Assembly: GCA_937960895.1 (NCBI GenBank)
Contig: CALCJD010000127.1
Location: forward strand, 1 to 10,319
Origin: an uncultured Spartobacteria bacterium
Lineage (GTDB): Bacteria > Verrucomicrobiota > Verrucomicrobiia > Chthoniobacterales > Terrimicrobiaceae
Reading direction: 5' to 3'
Length of the DNA: 10,319 nt
The translations under genes were made by a program, and so were the position numbers. Positions 1 to 6,396 of this stretch are shown in pieces. The first letter of the stretch is position 1. The number at the start of each line of letters is the position of its first letter. The notes under the pieces are model-generated. The model did not search any database and had not been told where the DNA came from. It was given only the letters and a program-made list of their open reading frames with translations.

Positions 1-98
1 GGGGCTTCCCGTTCAACCCCTCAAAATTTCCCTGTTTTGGACAAGAGTGAGTTTTCATCTTTGGAATGAGAATTCTTCAGTCGGACTCCGAGAAATCT

Positions 99-1160
99 TC
101 AGGTTGCCCGTTCATAAACTTCCGGCGTGACCAGGTGATCCGGTTTTTCTCCGCGGAGAAACCGTTCGATATTGGCCAGCGCGGACGCCCCGCACAGGGT
201 GTAGGTGTCCCAGGTCGGCCCGGCGATGTGCGGCGAAAGCAGGACGCCCGGATTGTTCAGCAACGGGGAGTCGGCCGGCAGGGGTTCATGATGAAAGACA
301 TCGAGTCCCACCCGCAGCCTTCCTTCGCGGGCCATTTTGGCCAGAAGGATCTCGTCGGCCACCAGGCGGCCGCGCCCGATGTTGACAAAGACCGCGCCGG
401 CCGGCAGGCGGTGCAGCAGCTCTCCGGTCACCGATCCATACGTCCGCTCATTCAGTCCCTCGCATTCGATCAGGATGTCGGAGGAGGAAAAGAGCTCCTC
501 CAGACCGGAGCAGGGCCGCATCTCATATTGGTCATAAAGTTCCCGGGGAACCCCCTGGGACCAGGCGCTCAACCGCACCTGGTGCGGCTTCAACATCCGG
601 GCCAGCTCCCGGGCCACGGCTCCCAGTCCGTGCAGCCCGACCCTTTTGCCCCGCAGGCACCGGGTCTGCAGGAGCGGCATCATTTCAAAAATGCTTCGGG
701 GGGCTCTGACCAACTCCTCCCACAGAGGCAGGTTGCGCAGGCAGGCCAGAACCAGGAGGAATCCGTGTTCAGCCACGGTGTGACTGATCAGGTCGCCCCA
801 GTTGCTGACCAGGATTCCCTTCTCGAAAACCTCGCGGGGCACACGGGACCGGATCGATCCCACAATGCTGCAGATGTATTTCAATCCGCATCTGGAGGAT
901 GTCAGCCACCGTTTGGGCAACAGCGGACAACTCCACGCCGTGACCAGAATCGTCGGCTGCAGTTCCTCAAGCCGCCGGCAAAATTCCTCACGCTCCATCC
1001 GCGTGGGATCCAGTCGCGTCAGTGGCCGTCCGGGAAAAACCGATCCGGGGGATGAAAAAAACAATTCCTCCTCCTTGCGCGACAACGCAAAGACCACATG
1101 CTCCGCACTCAATGGGTCCGGCCCCGCTTTCGTTTGCTCGCCGGTCAGAATCACGCTCAT
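99..1160 (-). CDS. D-isomer-specific 2-hydroxyacid dehydrogenase, NAD-dependent (353 aa)
   Basis: Cytoplasmic oxidoreductase of the D-2-hydroxyacid dehydrogenase family, interconverting a 2-oxo acid and its D-hydroxy acid with NAD(P)H. The Rossmann motif is at residues 174-183 (VGLHGLGAVA). Its third glycine is alanine (A183), which I recall as normal for one subfamily of these enzymes. The catalytic triad is complete: R263 in NIGRGRLV, E292 in DVFHHEPLP and H311 in SPHIAGPT. Length is normal for the family. The ATG at 1160 gives a normal N-terminal catalytic domain; a run of four G about 15-20 bases upstream is only a poor ribosome site. It follows the beta-helix protein gene on the same strand after a 111-base gap, so it may be cotranscribed and act on a sugar-derived acid. 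The exact substrate (phosphoglycerate, glycerate or another) cannot be assigned; its position in a carbohydrate locus argues against serine biosynthesis. Confidence 0.93.
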   Translation of the reverse strand: MSVILTGEQTKAGPDPLSAEHVVFALSRKEEELFFSSPGSVFPGRPLTRLDPTRMEREEFCRRLEELQPTILVTAWSCPLLPKRWLTSSRCGLKYICSIVGSIRSRVPREVFEKGILVSNWGDLISHTVAEHGFLLVLACLRNLPLWEELVRAPRSIFEMMPLLQTRCLRGKRVGLHGLGAVARELARMLKPHQVRLSAWSQGVPRELYDQYEMRPCSGLEELFSSSDILIECEGLNERTYGSVTGELLHRLPAGAVFVNIGRGRLVADEILLAKMAREGRLRVGLDVFHHEPLPADSPLLNNPGVLLSPHIAGPTWDTYTLCGASALANIERFLRGEKPDHLVTPEVYERAT

Positions 1161-1271
1161 ACAGCGCCCCGAATATTCCCCGGCTTCGAAATCGTGAAAA
1201 CATCGGGGTCGGACGAAGATATTCTTACTGTTGAATCCGCGGACGGGAAAAACCGTGCGCGCGCCCGGCCG

Positions 1272-2909
1272 CTATCGGGCTTCTGCGGAAACAGTGGGGG
1301 GGAGACGAAGCCTGCGTGCCAATTGGTCGGCGTAAAGCGAACGTGGTTCCAGCGTGTCGCCGGCCCCCACTCCTTCGACAAAGTCGTCGGATTCCACCTT
1401 GTGGCAGGGACCGCGGGTGCCGATGACATAGCCGTCCCCGACCTGCTGGGACCAGATCAACACCGGCCGTTCTTTGGAATAGCGCAGCCCTTCGGTGTTC
1501 CAGAAGACCGACTGCGTGGTGGTCACGCCGTGGACCGGATTGCCTCCCCAGGGCCGAAATGCCCGCGCCTCAAGAAAGTCTCCGTCACAGGTGGTGGTGT
1601 CCAGCAGATTGGCCATGGAAAGAAACATGTGAAAGTCGGATCCCAGGCGGCCGTCCCGCGCCAGGCATCCGGAAAGGACGTTGCCGCTGCTCCGCATCGT
1701 TCCGAAGCTGTAGTTGTGCCGGCCCCCTTCCGCGTGACAGCGGAGAAGGAGATTCTCCTGGCCCTGCAGGTTGAACAGGTACCCATTGCCTCCGCCGCCC
1801 CGGTATTGGGGAAATTTGAAGACACAATCCCGGACCGTCACATGCCGGCTGCGGGAAAGGGTCAGCATGTTGGAAAGGATGTGAATCCGGGGATCGTTTC
1901 CCTCGGGGGCATACGTTCCCAAGCCGTGGGCCCAGCAGTTTTCCGCCGCTTCAAAAAGGATTCCCGTGGACCCGTGCACGGCATGCCCGAGGGTTCCCTC
2001 CCGCTGCCAGTCGTTCTCGTGCAGTCCCTCGCCGGGATGCTGCTTCATGCCGAGGGCAAAGTTCTCCAGCCCGACCTCCCGGATCATTCGTCCGGGAATT
2101 TTCACCACGCGGGCACCGTCGGCCACCAGCACCGGATACCGCACGGGAACATCCAACTCGAGGCGCGAAGCGGCCGGATCCACGTCCACCACCCGCCGGC
2201 AAAACATCAGCGTGCGGTTGGGTGAACCGGCCCCGGCGGGCTTCCAGTGATCGGTCATTCCGATCGCATCGATGAAACGCCGGGTGAGATCCGAACGAAG
2301 AATCACCAGATCCCCCGGGGAAAAGAGGCCGGCATTTTCCACCCGCACAAACCGGCTCTGGTTCGGCACGTCCTCGACCACACGCGAAAAGGGGATTTCG
2401 CCTCCCTCGGCATGCCAGTCCGCGCGTGGCGAGGGCTCCACCCGGATCACCCGCCGGCCCCGCATGTCCGTCGCGTCATTGAACAGAAAGGTCCTGTCCC
2501 GCCCCTCCCCGCGAAGCACCACGTTGTCCCCGCGAATCCAAAGCGCCGCGGCGCTCCCATCCGGCGGGGCCACCCGATAGGTCCCCGAAGGAAGAAAAAC
2601 CACCGCTCCGCCCCGCTTTTCGGCATCGTCCAGCGCGGATTGGATCGCGGCCGTCGCATCCCTTTGTCCGGTCCGGTCCGCCCCATACGGCTCCTTCGTG
2701 ACATCCAAAACCGGTCCCTCGACGCGCGGGATTTCCTTTTCGCCCCGGTGATACCCCGCGTAGGAAAAATCATGGAGAAATCGACCGGCGGAGTCCCGGT
2801 ACCCCGGCTCCCAATCCTCGGGATACAAAGTGGATCGCCAGACTTCGGAAACGGCGGGGGATGCGAAAGTGGCGAAGGCGAGAACGGACAGGAGAACCGG
2901 ACGAACCAT
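1272..2909 (-). CDS. Secreted pectate-lyase-superfamily right-handed beta-helix protein (545 aa)
   Basis: Probable exported polysaccharide-active protein. A signal peptide covers residues 1-21 (basic start MVRP, hydrophobic core, likely cleavage after A-V-S at 21). Residues about 66-150 carry the 'pectate lyase 3' type opening: VLDVTKEPYGADRTG, then DATAAIQSAL, then VVFLPSGTYRV at 103-113, the usual first coils of a parallel beta-helix. Residues 275-500 hold the repeating short hydrophobic strands expected of further coils (GLENF, HVTVRDCVF, NLLLRCHAEGG, NVLSGCLARDG). Similar proteins include GH28-related hydrolases, lyases and epimerases; I see no motif that fixes substrate or chemistry. The reading frame stays open 205 codons further upstream, but that part overlaps lacI in another frame and lacks homology character, so the ATG before the signal peptide (2909) is chosen. 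No clear ribosome site. It sits 140 bases after lacI on the same strand, which suggests LacI control. Confidence 0.88.
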   Translation of the reverse strand: MVRPVLLSVLAFATFASPAVSEVWRSTLYPEDWEPGYRDSAGRFLHDFSYAGYHRGEKEIPRVEGPVLDVTKEPYGADRTGQRDATAAIQSALDDAEKRGGAVVFLPSGTYRVAPPDGSAAALWIRGDNVVLRGEGRDRTFLFNDATDMRGRRVIRVEPSPRADWHAEGGEIPFSRVVEDVPNQSRFVRVENAGLFSPGDLVILRSDLTRRFIDAIGMTDHWKPAGAGSPNRTLMFCRRVVDVDPAASRLELDVPVRYPVLVADGARVVKIPGRMIREVGLENFALGMKQHPGEGLHENDWQREGTLGHAVHGSTGILFEAAENCWAHGLGTYAPEGNDPRIHILSNMLTLSRSRHVTVRDCVFKFPQYRGGGGNGYLFNLQGQENLLLRCHAEGGRHNYSFGTMRSSGNVLSGCLARDGRLGSDFHMFLSMANLLDTTTCDGDFLEARAFRPWGGNPVHGVTTTQSVFWNTEGLRYSKERPVLIWSQQVGDGYVIGTRGPCHKVESDDFVEGVGAGDTLEPRSLYADQLARRLRLPPTVSAEAR

Positions 2910-3049
2910 TTGTCCACACGATAAACGCCGGGGACTTTTCCTGCCAACCGGCGGCGAAACCAGGTTGTTCAACGTGTAGAAAATCCGGGGGCGGACGCGG
3001 TTCGCGGGGTTTGCGGAATCCATCCGGTCCGGCGGAACGGGTTCTGGGG

Positions 3050-4132
3050 TCAGGATTTCGTCGCGCCCGCCAAGGCGGTCGCCTTTCGGCGAACCGGTTT
3101 GGAGCGCATGTCCTTGAGCGTTTTTCCGGGATACCAAATGCCCTCCACAAGCACCCGCACCGGAGATTTCGGGATTCCCGTTTCCCCCCGGTGCAGCATG
3201 TCGATGACCATGTCCACGGCCTGGCTTCCGATGAGACGGTCGTTTTGATGGACTCCGGAAAATGTGGTTTCCTGTTCGGAGAGGAATGGACTGACAAAGC
3301 CGATGTCTTCGGGAATGCGGAAGCCGGCCTCGCGCAGGAGGTGATAGGTTTCCTCGGAGGAGATCACCACCTCGGGACGGTACTTCTTCACCCACTGCAC
3401 GATGTCGCGTCCCTCGGGGTCCTTGTAATTGCTCCAGAGAATCGGAATGCGCGGAAGGTCGGGGTTCAGTTCCTGAAACAGCAACAGGCCGCTTTGCCAG
3501 GCATTCTCCACTTTGTCGTCCCACACCCTCGGCAGACAGAGTCCGAAGCGGCGGTAGCCCAGTTCCATCGCATGGGTGAAAATCTGCTTCATCGTGTGCG
3601 TGTGGTGATTGGTGACGATATGCAGCACCGCCGGCTGCATGCAGTACCCAAAGGCCACCGCCGAGAGTTCCTCATACTTGAGCGGAAGATACTGGTTGGC
3701 CACACGCTGCGGAGCCAGCAGGACTCCGCGGATGTTCTGCGCCCGCAACACCCGATGCAGGCGGTCGATCGTCATTCCCGGCTCCTGCAGCCAGAACGGG
3801 GTGACAATATACCCGCGTTCCCGGGCCCGGTCGCAGGCCCCCCGGTAATACTGGCTGAACTGCTCGCACCCATAAAGCTGGCGGGGATCCGGCCAGTTGT
3901 GAATCCAGGCGATGGAGGCCTGGAAGCGGACCGGTTGACGGGCCTTGCGGTAGGCATTCAGGGCCGCCAGCATCGGATCGGGGACGTAACCCATTGAACG
4001 CGCGAGCTTTTGAATTTTCTCACGGGTCTCCGCCTTTAGGCGCGGACTGTTCCTTAGAGCCAGGCTGACCGTGGTGAAATGGAGATTGGCCTTCTGGGCA
4101 ATGTCCCGGATCGTGACGCGCACCTGCTCCAT
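3050..4132 (-). CDS. LacI-family transcriptional regulator (360 aa)
   Basis: DNA-binding regulator with the LacI helix-turn-helix at residues 7-27 (TIRDIAQKANLHFTTVSLAL), followed by the linker TREKIQKLARSMGYVPDP. The hinge is unusual: instead of PNxxARxL it reads PDPMLAALNAYRKAR, a variant I recall as common in Verrucomicrobiota. Residues about 70-335 form a periplasmic-binding-protein-like effector domain, recognisable by RGVLLAP (135-141), ELGYRRFGL (190-198), PEVVISSEE (253-261) and the late GSQAVDMVIDMLHRGETGIP followed by VRVLVEG. Such regulators usually repress sugar-catabolism genes until a sugar or sugar phosphate binds; the effector here is unknown. It is transcribed toward the beta-helix protein and dehydrogenase genes, its most likely targets, and away from the cassette at 4286. 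It could act on both sides of the divergent intergenic region. The start at 4132 leaves only six residues before the helix-turn-helix, which is typical. Confidence 0.95.
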   Translation of the reverse strand: MEQVRVTIRDIAQKANLHFTTVSLALRNSPRLKAETREKIQKLARSMGYVPDPMLAALNAYRKARQPVRFQASIAWIHNWPDPRQLYGCEQFSQYYRGACDRARERGYIVTPFWLQEPGMTIDRLHRVLRAQNIRGVLLAPQRVANQYLPLKYEELSAVAFGYCMQPAVLHIVTNHHTHTMKQIFTHAMELGYRRFGLCLPRVWDDKVENAWQSGLLLFQELNPDLPRIPILWSNYKDPEGRDIVQWVKKYRPEVVISSEETYHLLREAGFRIPEDIGFVSPFLSEQETTFSGVHQNDRLIGSQAVDMVIDMLHRGETGIPKSPVRVLVEGIWYPGKTLKDMRSKPVRRKATALAGATKS

Positions 4133-4135
4133 AGA

Positions 4136-4147
4136 GATAAGCCTATC
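4136..4147. promoter_or_regulatory. Imperfect 12-bp palindrome next to the lacI start (candidate operator)
   Basis: GATAAGCCTATC reads nearly the same on both strands: five of six base pairs are symmetric, with a central GC. It ends three bases before the lacI ATG. LacI-family operators are palindromes of about this size with a central CG or GC pair, so an autoregulatory site is possible. It is short enough to be chance. Confidence 0.3.
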
Positions 4148-4179
4148 GCAAATGGCCGCCGACTCAATCTGCGATTTTC

Positions 4180-4205
4180 GAGGCTCCCCGACCGGCCTCC
4201 TTTTT
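4180..4205 (+). terminator. GC-rich stem followed by five T (weak terminator- or attenuator-like)
   Basis: GAGGC (4180-4184) pairs with GCCTC (4195-4199), with a ten-base loop that could be closed by one further G-U pair; C then TTTTT follows at 4200-4205. This has the form of a short intrinsic terminator on the + strand. No + strand gene lies upstream in the window. It would therefore either stop transcription running antisense through lacI or act as a leader attenuator for the cassette. The stem is only five or six pairs, so this is tentative. Confidence 0.3.
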
Positions 4206-4229
4206 ACGGCATTTTCCCCGTTTTATTCT
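4203..4229 (+). promoter_or_regulatory. Possible sigma-70-like promoter for the pseudopilin cassette
   Basis: TTTACG (4203-4208, four of six matches to the -35 consensus) and TATTCT (4224-4229, four of six to the -10 consensus) are 15 bases apart, shorter than the ideal 17. They lie in the most A+T-rich part of the intergenic region, about 57 bases before the first cassette start codon. No better pair was seen on this strand. Confidence 0.25.
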
Positions 4230-4237
4230 ACAGTGTG

Positions 4238-4251
4238 AAAGACAAGTCTTT
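4238..4251. promoter_or_regulatory. Perfect 14-bp palindrome ahead of the cassette (candidate operator)
   Basis: AAAGAC (4238-4243) and GTCTTT (4246-4251) are perfect inverted repeats around a central AA. The site begins nine bases after the TATTCT candidate -10 box, so it would cover about +2 to +15 of a transcript, a classic repressor position. A two-base centre is too tight for an RNA hairpin of full stem length, which favours a protein-binding DNA site. Confidence 0.4.
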
Positions 4252-4252
4252 T

Positions 4253-4272
4253 GCCCATCGCAACCCTTGGGC
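4253..4272 (+). repeat. Small inverted repeat in the cassette leader
   Basis: GCCCA (4253-4257) pairs with TGGGC (4268-4272) across a ten-base loop, ending 13 bases before the ATG at 4286. It could fold in the leader RNA and affect access to the start codon, which has no Shine-Dalgarno sequence. Five pairs is weak evidence. Confidence 0.25.
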
Positions 4273-4285
4273 GTAACATTGCCCC

Positions 4286-4750
4286 ATGAAGTTTTTCTCC
4301 CCACGCTTCCCCTCCGTACCCCACGGGTTTTCGCTGGTGGAAATCACCTTGGCGTTGGGCATCGTGTCCCTCAGCCTGGTCTCGCTGATCGGTCTTCTGC
4401 CGGCCGGCCTCGGGGTTTTGAGGGAGTCCATGGACCAGACGGTGCATGCCGCCATTGTCCAGCGGGTGGCCTCCGGCCTGACCCTGGCGGAATTCGAGAA
4501 ACTGGAAAGCGACACCCTTTATTTCGATCAGGAGGGCCAGCTGCTCGATACTTCCACCGATCCCGAAGCACGATACAAAGTCACCATTTTGAAAGGCAAT
4601 CCTTCGCTGCCGGGATACGCCGAAGACGACCAGAACCTGGGCAAACAGCTGACGCGACTGCGCATTGGTATTTCCCGTGCCGACATCTCCGATTCACCCA
4701 CCGTTTGGCATGCCGTTCAGATTGCCGCAGTTCAGGTTGCCGCGCAGTAA
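4286..4750 (+). CDS. Verru_Chthon cassette protein B-like; minor pseudopilin (GspI-like), 154 aa
   Basis: Small type IV pilin-like protein and first gene of the cassette. A short leader ends at G14; the prepilin peptidase site is G14|F15, followed by FSLVEITLALGIV with the conserved Glu at +5 (E19) and a hydrophobic helix to about residue 45. The soluble part contains YFDQEGQLLD (79-88), which I recognise from the Verru_Chthon cassette B family, and a strand-like end (RLRIGISRAD, WHAVQIAAVQVA). Its position, size and partner genes match GspI, one of the three tip pseudopilins of type II secretion; that equivalence is inference. It would sit in the inner membrane until assembled. The ATG at 4286 is the only start giving a normal leader; no ribosome site precedes it. 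Its last 41 bases overlap the next gene, so translation is probably coupled. Confidence 0.85.
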   Translation: MKFFSPRFPSVPHGFSLVEITLALGIVSLSLVSLIGLLPAGLGVLRESMDQTVHAAIVQRVASGLTLAEFEKLESDTLYFDQEGQLLDTSTDPEARYKVTILKGNPSLPGYAEDDQNLGKQLTRLRIGISRADISDSPTVWHAVQIAAVQVAAQ

Positions 4751-5798
4751 ACCGGGCCTCCGGCACGCGGGCGACCTCACACGGGGGTTCACCCTCCTGG
4801 AGGTTCTTGCTGCCGCCGCGTTGCTGCTCCTCATCCTGGCGATGACGGGAGCCGTCGTGAACAGCAGCTCGAACGTCTGGCGCCAGGCCAACGCGAAGAT
4901 CGAAACCTTCCAGAAGGCGCGGGAGGTGTTTGAAGTCATGACGGGCCACCTGGCCAAGGCGACGCTGAACACCTACTGGGACTACTACGACGCGAATTTC
5001 ACCGCCTTCAGCTCGGCCAATCCCGCGGCGGTTTCCAACTTTGATCCGAAGTATTATGGAAGAAACTCCGACCTGCACTTTCAGTGTGGGCGGGCTTCGA
5101 AACTCCTGCCGCAGCTCCCTGCCAACTTGCAGGAGACCTCCACCCATGCCGTGTTTTTCGTCTCGCCGACGGGCCTCGCGGCCGACCCCTCCCATTCCGG
5201 ACTGTCGGGCCTTCTAAGCGCCTGCGGGTATTTCGTGGCCTTCGGCGATGACAGCGCCTACAAACCCGGCATCGTCCCCACGCCCCCGCGGCATCGCTGG
5301 CGCCTCATGGAGGTGACCGAACCCGTGGAGGATTTGAAAGTCTTTTCCGCCTCCGGGTCGTCGTGGTTCCAAAACGCCGTCGCGCAGGGACGGGTTCGTC
5401 CGGTCGCCGAGAATGTGATTGCCCTCATTGCCTGGCCGCGGCTTCCCCCCCAGGATGATCCGGACGGCACCCGGATTTCCGCCGACTACACCTATGACTC
5501 CCGGACCCAGGCGGCGTGGCAGGGGGCGCCGCCGCGTCAGCCGGTTCAGGCGCACCAACTGCCGCCAAATCTTCAGGTGACCCTGGTGGCGCTCGATGAA
5601 GTGTCGGCCGGCCGGCTCGAAAATGGCGATACCCCGCCCGAGGAAATCACCGCGGCGCTCGCCGGACTTTTTGAGGACGTCTCCAAGTATGAGGAGGATT
5701 TGAACACGCTGAAGACCCGCCTGGCGGACAAGCACATCGGATTCCGCATCTTTTCCGCCATTCTGTCGCTGAAGGAATCCAAGTGGACCGAATCCTGA
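4710..5798 (+). CDS. Verru_Chthon cassette protein C-like; minor pseudopilin (GspJ-like), 362 aa
   Basis: Type IV pilin-like protein with a basic 26-residue leader, processing site G26|F27, and GFTLLEVLAAAALLLL giving Glu at +5 (E31) in a hydrophobic helix to about residue 50. The large soluble part has LKATLN-like and YWDYYDA segments (89-95), RHRWRLMEVTEPVEDLKVF (194-212) and a late LPPNLQVTLVALDE (284-297). The late segment resembles the C-terminal strand region of GspJ/PulJ-type pseudopilins. Cassette C family membership is by recognition. The ATG at 4710 lies inside gene B. The frame is open to another ATG at 4665, but this would give a 41-residue leader with no added signal. A TTG at 4737 would shorten the overlap to 14 bases and is the main alternative. 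No Shine-Dalgarno sequence is visible. Eight bases separate its stop from gene D. Confidence 0.83.
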   Translation: MPFRLPQFRLPRSKPGLRHAGDLTRGFTLLEVLAAAALLLLILAMTGAVVNSSSNVWRQANAKIETFQKAREVFEVMTGHLAKATLNTYWDYYDANFTAFSSANPAAVSNFDPKYYGRNSDLHFQCGRASKLLPQLPANLQETSTHAVFFVSPTGLAADPSHSGLSGLLSACGYFVAFGDDSAYKPGIVPTPPRHRWRLMEVTEPVEDLKVFSASGSSWFQNAVAQGRVRPVAENVIALIAWPRLPPQDDPDGTRISADYTYDSRTQAAWQGAPPRQPVQAHQLPPNLQVTLVALDEVSAGRLENGDTPPEEITAALAGLFEDVSKYEEDLNTLKTRLADKHIGFRIFSAILSLKESKWTES

Positions 5799-5805
5799 CC
5801 GCCCC

Positions 5806-6396
5806 ATGAACTCTTCCCGCCACGCCTTCTCGCTTCTGGAGCTCCTCGCGGTCATCGCCATCGTGGCCGTTTTGAGCGTTCTTGTCGTGCCCTCCTTCAC
5901 CCACATCGCCGCCGGCAATGCGCTGACACGGGGCGCCCAGGTGGTGGCTGATCAGGTTCAACTGGCCCGCCAGATTGCCGCCGGCCGGAACCGCGACGTC
6001 CAGGTGCGTTTTGTCTGGCGGGACGATGAACCCGCCGGTTATCGCGGAGTGCAACTCTGGTCCTCATCCCCGACCAATGTCACCGAATACGTTCCCCTTT
6101 CGCGCATCGCCTGGCTGCCGGAGGGGACCCTGATCTCGTCCTCGGCCGAACTTTCGCCCCTCATTGCCCATTCCCCCATTCCGGAAACCACCGCGGACTT
6201 TCCCGGTCGCGGACCGACGAAATTTTGTGGATTTCGTTTTCGCGCCTCGGGACGCACCGATTTGAATTTCAACTCCGCAAACGACTATGTGACCGTTGTC
6301 CGGGGGGCGGACGCGGAGGCCACCGCCGCGCCCCCCAACTGCGCGATCGTTCAGGTCGATCCCGTCAACGGTCATGTCCGGACCTACCGTCCATGA
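5806..6396 (+). CDS. Verru_Chthon cassette protein D-like; minor pseudopilin (GspH/FimT-like), 196 aa
   Basis: Type IV pilin-like protein with a seven-residue leader (MNSSRHA) and mature start FSLLELLAVIAIVAVLSVLVV, Glu at +5 (E12). The residue before the cut is alanine (A7), not the usual glycine; prepilin peptidases often tolerate alanine. After the membrane helix comes GAQVVADQVQLARQIAAGRNRDVQVRF (about 43-69), the pattern of GspH/FimT proteins, where helix alpha-1 runs into the first strand. The C-terminal part has FRFRASGRTDLNF and CAIVQVDPVNGHVRTY, also typical: GspH/FimT proteins commonly have an 'F.p.G' segment followed by a final strand. In type II secretion GspH links the tip complex to the major pseudopilin, which suggests the same for D. 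It follows gene C by seven bases, and its stop overlaps the start of gene A (ATGA). Confidence 0.87.
   Translation: MNSSRHAFSLLELLAVIAIVAVLSVLVVPSFTHIAAGNALTRGAQVVADQVQLARQIAAGRNRDVQVRFVWRDDEPAGYRGVQLWSSSPTNVTEYVPLSRIAWLPEGTLISSSAELSPLIAHSPIPETTADFPGRGPTKFCGFRFRASGRTDLNFNSANDYVTVVRGADAEATAAPPNCAIVQVDPVNGHVRTYRP

Noticed and set aside
66..1055. Long open frame on the + strand opposite the dehydrogenase gene
   Set aside because: The product is rich in Gly, Gln, Arg and Pro with no domain pattern. It is an antisense shadow expected in GC-rich coding DNA, while the - strand frame has a full catalytic triad.
1171..1178. Eight-base palindrome GAATATTC upstream of the dehydrogenase start
   Set aside because: Symmetry does not extend beyond eight bases, which is expected by chance.
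1098..2225. 375-codon open frame on the + strand opposite the beta-helix gene
   Set aside because: No recognisable motif; antisense to a gene with signal peptide and beta-helix pattern.
2915..2947. Promoter-like pair TTGGCA and TTTATC (- strand, 16-base spacer) before the beta-helix gene
   Set aside because: The -35 match is good, but the -10 matches only three of six bases and transcription would begin only a few bases before the ATG; not strong enough to annotate.
2996..3006. CGCG-GTT-CGCG inverted repeat between lacI and the beta-helix gene
   Set aside because: Four-pair stem of a self-complementary word with no T-tract; not a terminator and too short to be an operator by itself.
2910..3524. 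Upstream extension of the beta-helix gene by 205 codons
   Set aside because: It lies over the lacI gene in another frame, has Arg/Pro/Gly-rich sequence, and would bury a clear signal peptide in the middle of the protein.
2861..3997. 378-codon open frame on the + strand opposite lacI
   Set aside because: Antisense shadow of a well-supported LacI-family regulator.
6225..6392. Upstream extension of cassette gene A by 56 codons
   Set aside because: It is wholly inside gene D in another frame, and it would place 56 residues before a membrane-anchor N-terminus of GspK type. The ATGA overlap start is far more likely.
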